Shown: positions 35,420 to 46,748 of the stretch, one piece after another
Layout: each line of letters begins with the position of its first letter
How positions within the stretch are numbered: the stretch's first letter is position 1
NCBI RefSeq assembly: GCF_030272615.1
Contig: NC_081406.1
Location: 138,305,361-138,369,360 of the forward strand
DNA: 64,000 nucleotides
Direction: 5' to 3'
DNA from: Cryptomeria japonica
Taxonomy: Eukaryota > Streptophyta > Pinopsida > Cupressales > Cupressaceae
Made by a program: the position numbers and the translations under genes
The notes under the pieces: model-generated
Seen by the model: the letters and a program-made list of their open reading frames with translations, nothing else
What the model was told of the DNA's origin: nothing
Database searches by the model: none

Positions 35420-36570
35420 TTACTTCATATGCATTGGTTAATTTCTACAAGCATGTATTTTAAAAGGAAAAATGAGAATTCCTGGATAGATTGTGATGTA
35501 CATATGTAAATATTATGATATCATATTATCCTATCAGCGACTAAACTGAAATTAAAGCACATTGCTGGGGAGTATTCGCATATATTACATAAAATCAACT
35601 TACTAGCCTTGATAATATTCAACCATATTAGTTCCTGTCATGCCAACATGGCAAGGAAACCAAATTATTGTTGTAGCTGTTTTGTATGTCTTCTCATAAT
35701 CTCCATTTGTATCAAAATTCATTCTATTGTCTCAGATTTGTTATGATGCCTCAGAACAGGGCAATACTACAACTTGCTCAGATGTATTGAAAAATGTTTG
35801 ATTATTTGAAATGAGGATCTTGTTATAATATATGTGCAACCATTTCCTTTGATTGTGGAGCTTTCTGCAATCATTTAAGCTCTCTTCATTTATGACTGCT
35901 CCAGATCAACAACCAACCATCTTAAATGGAAATATGATATTAATTTTTATCTCATGGATGCAAACTGCAGAATACTTTTGAATCTCTTAGTGGCCCAAGA
36001 AATCTGTGTCCATGCATATCAAGTCAAATATGGAATCGTTTAATGATAATAGTATTGATTTTAAAGAAAAGAACTTGGCAGAGTATATATTAATTACAAG
36101 TCAATCATAAACTCTGAGAATTACCTGCACATTAACAGTTAGCTATGATGACAATTTCTCTATTGTCACTAGTTAAACATTCTAGTCCATTGACCTACTT
36201 TGGTCATTTGTGGATATTTTCTTTCTTTCTTCTTTGTACGTGAACTGCTGGGTATCACTAGTTTGTAATTTTGTACTAGAGTAGAAATTATTGAAATAAA
36301 TGCTAAGATGTTCGCAATTGATATTGAACATTCTCGGGGTGTGCCTACATCTAGCTGCTTAATTTGCAGGCCTCTGAATTTTAATTTTCTCGGTCCATGA
36401 TGATAACAAGTAGGAACCAAAATTCAGTCACATGACTCACATCTACAACAGAAGTGGCTGGTTGAAGTGTGGAAGGAATAGGATTTTGGTAATTTGTACA
36501 TAATAGGTTGTCTGTTTTTCACTGGATCCTAAGGAGATGCTGGAGAATAAGGTTCGTTAACCACTGGAGA
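35420..36570. other. 3' flank of the legumain gene
   Basis: Contains the 3' UTR (an aattaaa-type signal occurs at about 35,548). No other frame is recognised. The two genes, if the minus-strand one is real, would be convergent across this stretch. Confidence 0.4.
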
Positions 36571-36675
36571 TTAGCCAGAGTCTAAAAAATCATCCTGCTC
36601 CTGCATCTTATGAGATTTGGCTTTTGCAAAAGCATATCTCCATCGATAAAGAAGTTTAAGCTCCCCATAAGCATC
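36571..36675 (-). CDS. candidate terminal exon of an unidentified minus-strand gene
   Basis: After a TTAG acceptor at 36,677-36,676 the frame reads DAYGELKLLYRWRYAF, AKAKSHKMQEQDD and FLDSG, then TAA at 36,573-36,571. That is 34 residues, basic then acidic, typical of a protein C-terminus. The DNA is less AT-rich than the surroundings. The plus strand is also open over most of it, so coding is not proven. The family is not recognised. Confidence 0.33.
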   Translation of the reverse strand, partial: DAYGELKLLYRWRYAFAKAKSHKMQEQDDFLDSG

Positions 36676-37626
36676 CTAACGTGATGATTGTCCTATTTAA
36701 CTAGCAAAAGGAACAAAGGCACTTTATCTACTCTGGAAGCATGAAAGAAACTCTGTCAAGATCCTGAGTCTTTATTTAAGTATCTACTTAAGGACACCTG
36801 AGCTCTCCATTTTCTAAGTTTTCATGAAAAATTATGTATTGCTACCAACAGGAAATCCCAAATGAAAGGGAAGCAGATTCAAACAGAAAATGAGGATTAT
36901 AAGATTTCAGGAATAAGAAAAAAAATTAAATGTTTTCTTATACATATGCAGTAACTAATGTTAACTATTGAATTTTAACTATTGTAAACAAATGATGAAT
37001 CATCCAATTTCCTGCAAGAATAAAATGTGTCGTATTCAGATTCACTGTTGAAAGTTAATTAACAACAGATGATTTTACACACATACACCTTAGTTGCTGC
37101 ACCCCCGCTTACTGTCCTATCATATCCAATTTCCTTGAAGCAGCATTTGAAATATGATGGTCCCTCGCTGTTCCATTTCTGATAATATAGTGAAAAACAC
37201 TTTTTAACCATTAAAAAACTGTATAATACTTCCTTTCCAACTCGAAGGTACTCATAGGAAGCTCTGGGTCAATTTTCTGCATCTTTTTTTAAAAGCCAAC
37301 AATTGCTACAAATGTACCTTGGTAGAAATCATTGACTTGTACTAATCACCAATTTCCATAGTTATACTTATTATCACCTCCAAGTTGCAAACTATGAAGA
37401 AGATTAAAACAGATAACAAATAGATGTCACAATTTTTTTGTTTGGATAGACTGCAAGATATATGGATGAAATGGTGAGATTAAGATGATATCAAGGGGGA
37501 AAAAAAATTAGACTACAAAGAATCTTCTGCAATAGACTCCTACCAAAATCATAGATTCTCAAAAAGGGCAGTAAGAAAGAAATCAAGTCTATAAGTGAGT
37601 ACAAGACAAACTTGCATAATACTTAC

Positions 37627-37783
37627 ACTTGCTAGGCAGCTGTGTTGAAAACTCAGGTTGCAGAGAAATTCTCCCATTGAGGATGCAAACCTGCAGCTGG
37701 AAGCAGGTGATCCCTGCCCCATCAAAGGAGGAATCATCCCAGCCTGGTGAATGGTAAGGATCAACAGAATCACCACTGCATTC
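37627..37783 (-). CDS. candidate internal exon of the same unidentified gene
   Basis: A 157-base interval lies between an AG acceptor (37,785-37,784) and a strong donor GTAAGT (37,626-37,621). One frame reads ECSGDSVDPYHSPGWDD, FDGAGITCFQLQVCILNG and RISLQPEFSTQLPSK without a stop. Other possible pieces nearby are KWNSEGPSYFKCC (about 37,180-37,115, followed by a GTAAGC donor) and EYHLDYFNELI (about 37,970-37,935). I could not join them all in one consistent phase, and alternative frames are open too. It may be a real but unidentified gene, or a pseudogene. Confidence 0.33.
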
Positions 37784-37799
37784 CTAGCATGGAGAACGT

Positions 37800-39725
37800 T
37801 TTGATGCTAATATAAAGAACTCTAATGATACTACATGACAAAAAAGTGATTCACACGAGATTTTTTTGAGCATGCACTGGAAAGTTTCGTCCAGGATCTA
37901 TTTGATACCACAGAATAGTGAACACTCAATACCTATCAGTTCATTAAAGTAATCAAGGTGATATTCACTGAAGTTAATTAGATACAAACTAAGAACTTGA
38001 TTTTGTTGACGCAGGTGATGCAAATGCCCATTTCCAAAATGGGTATATCTTACTCCCAAACTGGCTCCCTATAATAAGTTAATAACTATACACTGATGGA
38101 ATAGGCTTCCTCAAAATCAGCTGCATTTGCCATTATGCATACCAATGTTATCTGTAACAGCAAAAGCATTAATGTTCATCCAATTTGCTTGCTAGATATT
38201 TAAAATAGGTGTATGCTGAGCAAGTTTTAGAACAAAGGTGCAAGCAAAAGAATACATCTAGTTAAAATAATGACAGCTAAGGCTAAAAGTAAAACACCAT
38301 TGAAGACAAGGGTAGATAGGATTTCATTGGCAAACAATTGCATGTGTTAGAAACAAGACATCCATGAGCACAAGGAGATTCCTTCAGATAAATGCTGAAA
38401 AACATGAAATTAAATGAGGTTTAATACAAGAAACACCGAAAAAAATTACCCTATCAACATGTGAACAAGATTTACTTACTAAATCAGTTGTTTGAAAGTT
38501 GAAACAGATGATTAGTTATATACAAAGTCTTATAACAATATCCTGGAGCTAAGAATTTAACTTCTGCCGATCCGTATACAAGTGAAAACCACCAAAGTTG
38601 TTGGGATCTTGCATTTAATAGAGCTAGATTCAATCACTACTATTGGAGAGATCTGTACATGCATGTCATTTTCCTAAGTACTGATGAGTATCATAACTTC
38701 AAGACAAGAAGCAAATGCAAAGCATACATAGCATCTAGCATTCCAAAAGAACATATCTCACATTTCCAAAGAGCCTAAAAGCTGGAAAACAAGTTCCCCT
38801 GTTAAAAACCTAATGCCTGCTACTAAACTACTCTCTCTCTGTGTAATTAGTAATTTGCAACATCTAGGTAACAGGAGATTGACAAATTTAAACGGTCAAA
38901 ACGTAACATCTACACTAAAACCACAACTACTTTTTAAGTAACAATATAATAAAAAAGAGCTATCATATTATAAGCATATTAACGATACCAAACAATAGCA
39001 TCCCAGCTCTGGTCGTCCTGGCGTAAGGGAATTGGTTGGAAAGATTTGGTTTACTCTCAAACTAAGCTTTAGTTTACTCCAAAACTTTATCACTAGAGTG
39101 GCATAATTTGAGTTCTATATGGTGTAAAAATAATTCCTTGTTGATCTTCTACAAGTAGGGCAACCTAACCTAAAACCACAGCCTTCACTTTTACAGGAAT
39201 ATTAACAAACCAAATGGAGCAAAACCACTTATGGCTGTATATATAAAATCAGGGTCCCAAAACTAAGTACAATTCAGACAACCTGAGCAATAAAAATTGA
39301 TAGATAAACACCGCTGATAGATTAAGAACGGAGAATTTAAATGAAAATGAAATAAATTTCCTTCAAAACTGTCCCCTTTCTAATCATATTAAGAAAAAAT
39401 TTAACCCACATTAAATAATCCTACAATAAGCAAATACCTCTGTATCTGTAGAAGCATACAAAGATTCTAAGTTCAAAACCCATAACAATAGCACTGTGAT
39501 AGATTCATTAAACTCCTCTGGATTGCTAATCCAATGTAAGATCCTGATCTTTCAACAGAAAGGTCAGACTTCCCTGTAATATGTAAATACCATTAAAAAG
39601 AAACAAACATCAGAACCCATTTCATTAGTGTAATTACCTTGTCGATCCAGACCCACAATAAGCGCCAAATATGTTGTTGAAAGAATGTTGGACACTATGT
39701 ACTCCAAATACTCAAGATACTACGA
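37800..39725. other. unresolved region, possible 5' exons of the minus-strand gene
   Basis: There are several short splice-flanked minus-strand frames, for example one after a TTACAG acceptor at about 38,106-38,160 reading ITLVCIMANAADFEEAYS. None is long enough to assign. No repeat element is recognised with confidence. Confidence 0.25.
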
Positions 39726-39731
39726 TCTTGT

Positions 39732-41190
39732 TGGCATAAAATTTTATGCTTTCCTGATTATTTTTTTTATTTTTTTTTGTATTTTTTGATACTGGTTAAG
39801 GATCTCTTACGATAAGGTTGGATCTCGGATATTCATAAGCATCTCGTCGAATATGTTTCACGTGCGCAAAAAGTTGACCGGATAAGGTTCCATGCATATG
39901 TCGTTGGATAGGCCTTAATAAATTTGTATTTGCAATGAACTGCATTTTTATATAATGGTTTAATCTAAATATAGAATTATTGAATGGTTTAGGGTAATTA
40001 TATTTTGATAAATGGTAATTTTGTGTGAAGTTTGGTTTATTTTTATATCTATCATTTACATATTTTTATATGTATTTTCATACATTTAATTTTCTTTCAT
40101 TTATTTCTACATGTTTTCTTACATGTTTTCTTATGCACTTTACATTTATTGCATCCTCCATATTCGATATTCATTTTTTTCATTAGATGTGAATCCTATG
40201 TCTACACAATTGATCCTACACCTATAGATCTAACCTAAAAAAATTTAAAATTCAAATTCAAATATTAGTGAACTCTCACCCATTTCTTTCTTGGCATGAG
40301 TTGACTTAGTATACATTTGGTATGATTTATCACTAATTCTATCTAAAACCATGTGTTCATCATCTAATAATCATTTATAAAAACATAAGTACTAGAGAAA
40401 AGAATCATTATAGAAACACTTCAATTGGAGCACTAAAATGAATCTAACTTTGCGTAATCATTCTAGGGCATTTTCAAGTCTAACGTCCTCAATCATTTCC
40501 ATGATCATAAAGTGGGTATTTCTAAGTGGTTGATCTAAGATAGCTTGACCCTAGGGATCTAACAATCTCCCCATGATATTTTTAAATATCATTAGCCCTT
40601 GATAATCAAAGAATCAACCAAATCAAAAGACAAATGTGTACATTCAACCATATCACTTCTATTGACTACAAGATACATCTTCAGCCATGACATTGACCCA
40701 AATACATAGATTTAACCAACAATAAAGTTGACATAATGTTCTAATTTCAATGTACAGTATTGAAAGAGAGGAATCATTTTATGTCCCAAGACAACTAGGA
40801 TTTAATTTAATGCTAAAATTATGTTTTCTTCTTTATCTTAAGTGAAGCTAAGTACCTTCATCCTTTCACACTTAATTTCCTAAATCTATTTTTTTCGTTC
40901 AATTATCATTCCCATTATTATCATTTATTTAATCCAAGTTGATTTATGGTGAGTTGTATACATCTTATTAGATTAGCCTAGATCAAGGTTAAGAAAAATT
41001 CATTTTCCTTTACATTTTTAGTGAACTTGTTCATACTTATAGACCCTAAGATTTGATCTTAGATTCTATCTTTAATAAATTTTAGACATTTCAAATCTAT
41101 TGTCATTAGAATTTTATATCTTAGATTATATCTTTAATAAATTTTAGACATTTCAAATCTATTGTCATTATAATTTTATCATACAATATC
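39732..41190 (+). other. possible left part of a Ty1/copia-type LTR plus unassigned AT-rich DNA
   Basis: TGTTGGCAT at 39,732 is the same 9-base start seen in the SIRE-like LTR of this window, so an LTR may begin here. From about 39,960 to 41,190 the sequence is AT-rich, with a 62-bp tandem duplication at about 41,058-41,180, and does not look like LTR. Confidence 0.3.
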
Positions 41191-42195
41191 ACTTGAGTTA
41201 GATATCTAATCCGCAAGTCATGATTGAGGTCCGGTGAGAAGAGCAGATCATCTGGCAGAGTGTACAATGTTGTGGTTGGTGATTCAATTGTGTTGAGTAA
41301 TTGTGGTTGTGGATCTTGGAGAAGCATTGTGGTTGTGTAATATGCCTTATCTCAAGTTTATGGTCTCTGGTGTTGTGAATTGAGTAAGTTGGAAGATCCG
41401 GTAGACAGTTTTCTGGTAGAACAGTGCTCATTGGCAGTATGTATGAAGATTTTGTGTGTGGATCATGCGGAGTGATTTTGGTGGTTGTTTGCATGTTCGA
41501 GGTTGTTGAGTTGACATATGGGAAGCGTGTGGACATTTTGTTTTGGTCCGCTTGATTGTTTTGATCACATTTGAGCCAACTTGGGTAACACATTTCATTT
41601 GTGTGTGATGTGGTTTTTAGGCCGACATGGAATTGATCTAATTTGATGTTGCAGATATATTAGACCGATTGATTTGATCATTTAGTAGATCGATGGTTAT
41701 GTGTGAAGTGTGTGTGAGCAATTGTACGCAGTTTCACGTGCGCGGTTGGAAGACCAGTACTCCAATATAATGCAGAATATCATAATAGAGCAGAGTAGCA
41801 GAGAAGATTGTGATCATGTGTTTTTTGCTTAACCGGAAGTATACTCAAGGATTTATTGATGCTATTAAATAGCTTAAACCCTCCTATATCTCTTATAATC
41901 ATTTTGTAAGGCAATGAGCCTTCCAAGTTGTAACCCTTTCTTGTAATTGAGCAATGAGCTCATTATATTAATATTGTGGTTTTAATCCCACCGTGGTTTT
42001 TCCCTTAACCGGGTTTCCACATAAAAAATTTGGTGTTATGGTGTTGTTGATCTTGGCTTTGTGTTTCTGCACTTTACTTTTCTTTATTTGCATTAATTAG
42101 TTGAAAGATCATATCATTAAAGTTAAAATTTGTTGAACACTGATTCCCTCCCCCCCCTCGCCCCAGCCCATCTCAGTGTTCCCTTGATTTCAACA
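41190..42195 (+). repeat. probable Ty1/copia-type LTR (right part)
   Basis: The stretch has typical features: ccaccgtggtttttccctta followed by aaccgggtttccacat, and an end of cccccctcgcc...tcagtgttcccttgatttcaaca. The end parallels the SIRE-like LTR here (ccctctcagcaccgg...taaca on its sense strand). A TG start at 39,732 would give a solo LTR of about 2.46 kb with an internal insertion. However, the flanks (gatct and tgatt) do not match, so the extent is uncertain. Confidence 0.42.
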
Positions 42196-42199
42196 TGAT

Positions 42200-44025
42200 T
42201 TACACATGCTTATTCATTTACTTAGAGTTTGGACCTATATATAGTGATTAATCTCTTTCCTCACAACCCCATGCCCTAGGATAGTCCATCATCATGGCTA
42301 ATTTGTTTACATATATCTTTAATTTGGCATGCTCCTATATTTCATAACACATGACACATTCATCCTTGATATATTCACAACTTTTTATGGTTTGGATGTA
42401 CATGTGTTTTACATGGAGGTGGTGTTTTACCATACGTACATGTACTTAAAGTAACTCATGCGTCTCAACTTTCATCTAAATCATTCAATAATTGCAAAAC
42501 ACAAGCCCAAAATATATAAGTGGGACTTAATGTGCACATCACTTTTTTTATCGAGGTATAACCTACATTGGGTTTGACACTTCTCCATAATGAGTTGCAT
42601 CTTTGATAGAGTGTGATGGCCACAAGAAGCATCACGCTATATCATTTGATAAGAATGAGGAAACCTATGTAGGTTTTAACACTTCTTTATAAGAAGTTAC
42701 CTTTGATAGAGTGTGACGGTCACAAGAATCTTCATGCTATATCATTTGATGATAATGAGAAAACCTACATTGGGTTTGATAGTTCTCCATAATGAGTTAC
42801 ATCTTTGATAAAGTGTGATGGCCACAAGGAGCATCATGTTATATCATTTGATAATCATGAGAGCCACATGAAGAGATCTATGCAAGAAGAGGAAAAGGAA
42901 GAAGCACACATGGGAAGAATTGGAAGGAAGAAACATGGAGGTCTCCCTCATGACCAGCCTTAAACCCCACACACTAAGCAACATATTAAGCCTAGCGAAT
43001 GTTAGTCAACTCTAAGTGTTTAACACTTTTAAGCCTAGAAATCAAAGCTTAATGTGTATGACTTAAGCAGAAGAAACAGGAGGGAGCTTTAGCTATCTCA
43101 TTACCAAAGATGATTGGTATGAAAAGAAATCGGGACCTCATTCTTTATCATGCGATAAGGAGAACAAGAGAGAGAGAGAATGGAGGGCCAGTGATTGCAA
43201 AACTGCAAAACCTGATAGAAATCGGATCCATAAATCGCTTACATAGTTTTCTATGATACCATGAGGTAAGTAGCATGTTTTCCTCTATCCCTTAGACTAT
43301 TTTTTTTTTCAGAAAATGTTTATCAAATAGATTGTAGCCTGCAGGTCATCATGCCCATCGACAGACATGTTTGTCTTAGCTGATGAAATTACTTGAATAT
43401 TCGTTAGGATAGTTTGAAACCATTTATATTACACGCCTTAGTGTTTTCCAGGAAAGATAGTGAGTAGCGACTGTTGAATGAATATCACTATTACTTGCTT
43501 GCTTAGATTTCTATGTTAGAAAACCATGTGTTCTTAGAGTCATTTTCTTGAACAGATTTCATATCTCAATCGGGATAATAGTTGGTTTTTTTTTTTGGAT
43601 CTACCCTTGCCTGCCCTTTCTTATTTGCAAGTTGGCCAATTTTGTATTTATTTTGATGTTGCGTGTAGATTGTGCAAATCATAAAAAAATTCGGCTGAAA
43701 AAATCTTGTCTCTAGTTCCAGATCGAGTAGCTCTAAAATTCCTATATACCTGAATTTACTTTTCACTTGTTACAATAGCAGTTGTAGGGATTCCATGATA
43801 TTTTTCTTGCAAACTCTGACCATTTTTTCTGATGGGCATCATTGACAGTAGAATCTTGAAGATCATTTTTGGTTATGCTTTATTTTATTTTAAAACAATT
43901 TTATTTTAATCTGTTAGATGAATGCACTGACTCTGTGATTTGTGTAGATATGCATTCTCTCTCACTTATCATTTGAGGGAAGGTTTGTATTGTTTACATC
44001 CTTGTCTCTTTTCCTTAATTTATGA
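42200..44025. other. intergenic apart from the 100-bp tandem repeat
   Basis: No gene recognised. A GA-rich run lies at about 43,160-43,185. The part after 43,300 may be the 5' intron side of the WNK pseudogene, but no first exon could be found. Confidence 0.35.
42560..42860. repeat. ~100-bp tandem repeat, three units
   Basis: Three copies start at 42,560, 42,662 and 42,762. Each contains aacctacattgggtttgaca, cttctccataatgagttgca and tttgatagagtgtgatggcc, then catcatgctatatcatttgat-like text. Spacings are 102 and 100 bases. Confidence 0.75.
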
Positions 44026-44030
44026 TACAG

Positions 44031-44528
44031 CTATAGTGCATTTGATGAAGTTGAGGAGATAGAAGTGGCTTGGAACCAAGTGAGGTTCGATGAACTTCTG
44101 CAGAATCCAGATGATTTAGAGAGATTGTATTCGGAAGTGCATCTGTTGAAGATTGTGAAGCATAAGAATATTATCAAGTTCTACAATTCATGAGTAGATG
44201 ATAAAAACAAGACTGTGAATATCATAATAGAGATTTTCACATTAGGCACTCTAAGAGAGTTTTTGAATTTCCTGAAACCCTAAGATCTTTAGAGTTGTAG
44301 TTTTAGCTTCTGTTAAAGTTAGCAAGGAGCATTTATGGTAGTATTATACTCATTTTAGGTATCATGTAAATCATTGTGAAGATCAACATGTTCATCTTAA
44401 CTTTTGTACAGATATCCGAAGAAACATAAACATGTTGGCATGAAGGCTATCAAGGTTTGGGCAAGAAAAATTCTTCAGGATTTAATTTATCTCCATAGTC
44501 ATAATCCTCCTATTATTTACAACACAGG
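44031..44528 (+). pseudogene. WNK (with-no-lysine) protein kinase pseudogene fragment
   Basis: After an AG acceptor, 44,031-44,258 reads [39 protein letters not shown] and IIKFYNS. A stop at 44,191-44,193 replaces the conserved Trp of the family (FYNSWVDD), then VDDKNKTVNIIIEIF follows. A second exon after an AG acceptor at 44,412 reads [19 protein letters not shown] and [10 protein letters not shown], where the normal kinase continues with HRDLKCDN. Here it becomes YNTGL and decays, so the catalytic loop is lost. The introns are kept, so it arose by DNA duplication, not retroposition. It lacks the N-terminal lobe start and everything after subdomain VIa. Confidence 0.85.
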
Positions 44529-44659
44529 TCTTATGACTAACCCTTCGAACATGCAAAGATCCAAAGTTTCTTCTCAAAGGGCTTATTGTACAGCAGCTTA
44601 TTTTTTGTCTGCTCTGCTTTACTGCACACCTTCATAAGTTCCCTAATAATAAAGGTTTT

Positions 44660-45540
44660 AAATATTTGGTGAAAAGGCTTTAGAAACTTTCAAGCAAATG
44701 CAATTGACAAGCGTAAAGCCAAATTATACAAACTTTGCCAACAACCTCCCTGCATGTGTCAAAATGGAAGCTTTAAAAATAGGGTATGTACATCCATCAA
44801 AGCATAAACAAAGGCAGTATTCCTAAAATACAATGTGGTTTCATGGCTTGCAATGATTGCAGGATATGCATAAAAAGGATTTCTTGAAAAATCTTTAGAA
44901 CCTTTCAAGCAAATGCAATTGGCAGGTGTAAAGCCAGATTCAACAATTTTTGCCAGCATCCTCCCTGCTTGTGATAAAATAGGAGCTTTAGAACAGGGTA
45001 GAGACATCCATCAAAGCATAATGAAGGTGTATTTTTGTCAAATATCATGGTTGGAAATGCTCTGGTAGATATGCATGTAAAATGTGGAAGCACAAACAAG
45101 GCACGAGAACTATTTGACAGAATTCCTCAAAGAGATGTTGTCTCATGGAATGCAATGATCACTAGATTTGCAGAGAATGGTGTATTGGCTTTTAAAAAAT
45201 TTCAAACAAATGCAACTAGCAAGTATAAAGCTAAATTTCTTTGCCAGTGTCCTCCCTGCCTATGCCAAAATGGGGGCTTTGGAATAGAATTTGAACATAC
45301 ATCAAAGAATAATGGTAGGGAGATTTTTGTCAGATATTATAGTTGGAAATGCTCTGGTAGACATACATGCAAAATGTGGAATCATAGACAATGCTCAAGA
45401 TCAAAGGCAATTCTTCAAAAGTCTATGCAAATCATCTCAAAGCAAATCAAAACGCTACTTTTTCACCATGTGTGCAGGTGATGGACATTCTACTTCCTTC
45501 TATAGCAGCTCTGCCATCTACCGTGGAAAACATTGACTCT
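44660..45540 (+). pseudogene. PPR protein pseudogene (PLS-type repeats), frameshifted
   Basis: Plus-strand pieces show three degenerate copies of one module: a FKQMQL..VKP block, then LPAC and a segment resembling 'GALEQGRDIHQSIM', beginning near 44,680, 44,905 and 45,190. The best frame (45,035 onward) reads NIMVGNALVDMHVKCGS, RELFDRIPQRDVVSWNAM and ITRFAENG, the typical plant organellar PLS-class PPR text. A later piece reads NIHQRIMVGRFLSDI and VGNALVDIHAKCG. Frameshifts and stops separate them. Functional relatives edit or process organellar RNA. This copy is dead, with neither start nor C-terminal E/DYW domain seen. Confidence 0.85.
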
Positions 45541-45544
45541 CGCA

Positions 45545-46685
45545 GTTAGGAACCCTCTACGCCACTATAGAACAAATGAAGCCCTTCCTCACATGACTCA
45601 TCGCTCACTTAAGTTTTGACCTTTTCTTATTCTGTTTCTTCCTTCCACATTAAAACTACCTTTTTTTCCTTCCTGCACACCTGTATTTGTCCTCTATCTT
45701 CTTTTGGTGTTCTTGCAATATTCTCTTGATGTTTACCAGCTCACTCTCATGTCGAATCTGGACTTTCACCTCCACACCACAGCACACAAAGTCCTCTGCC
45801 ACCTGCACACTCTACATTTGTTCTTCACATTTTGATTTCATCCACACACCCAAAAAAAAAAAAACTGACCTTTCACATCCTACGCAGTAGAAGAAGTCCA
45901 TTCCTTTTTTTTCTGGCATATTATGAGTCCATTCCTTTTTTTCCTGGCATATTATCTTCTCTCCAAAGTTTCCTATGTCTTTCTATCTTCCCTCCAATTT
46001 CAAAGCAGCTACTCTCTCTCTCTTTTTTGCCATGGAATTTTGATTTTAACAGGCTCTTCAATTTTTGTGGCCCCTCATTTTCCGACAAATTCTATCTTTG
46101 AATAATGTTTGGGAGCTCTTTTCCATATCCTCATTATATAAACTTGAGGAATTAATTTATTTTATTTACGACCTTCCCAACTATGCCTTCCGGCCTACTA
46201 AAAAATGAAACCTTCAATATTCAGCAAAAACACATTTGCCATTAAAACTTGAAAATAAATTTGTCAAGGTTTCATTATTTCCACTTATGGAATATCAAAG
46301 TAAAAACTGAGAATGATGAAAACTAAAATTACTAAATTAGTTTTCAAACTAAAACCATTAAATTAAGCAATACGAATAAATAAATTGTTTTGGGTGATGC
46401 AGATCACACACTTGTCTAGATGCTTTGGCATCACCATTGCACTAAATTTGAACTCACATATCAAAGGACTTGCAAGGAGCAAAGAACATTGTCCTTCCTC
46501 CATGCTCTCCTTCCTCCAAAATAAAATCCTTTTGCTTGCACACACTATTTAGGCTAAAACCTATTACAATTAATTTATTTGCTATAATTGTAATTGATGA
46601 AAGGGTAGAGAGGGAGTTTTGCGAAAAAGGTTGGCTCTGCAACCAAGGACGAATACGAATAGTCCTTGAAAGCAGGTCGGCCCTC
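45545..46685. other. intergenic, nothing recognised
   Basis: T/C-rich DNA with a short direct repeat (ccattcctttttttctggca) at about 45,898-45,950. No gene. Small frames here have no motif. Confidence 0.4.
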
Positions 46686-46689
46686 TAGC

Positions 46690-46720
46690 TGGGGGCTCCC
46701 AGACATACCGGGAGGCCCCC
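46690..46720. repeat. GC-rich foldback near the 5' end of LINE B
   Basis: GGGGGCTCCC, nine bases of loop, then GGGAGGCCCCC: a near-perfect inverted repeat just before the ORF1 start. It may be part of the LINE 5' UTR. Confidence 0.55.
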
Positions 46721-46748
46721 ACATTCAATTTGGCTCGTGTCTCAATTA

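Noticed and set aside
39000-39060. Possible minus-strand exon reading PLRQDDQSWDAIVWYR
   Set aside because: All three frames are partly open, no splice donor fits, and the adjoining sequence looks repetitive.
39732-42195. A solo Ty1/copia LTR spanning the whole interval
   Set aside because: The start and end words look right, but the 5-bp flanks do not match and the middle 1.2 kb is unlike LTR. Only the right part is reported, at low confidence.
45687-46105. Small plus-strand frames rich in Phe, Ser and Leu
   Set aside because: Products of T/C-rich DNA, with no motif or start context.
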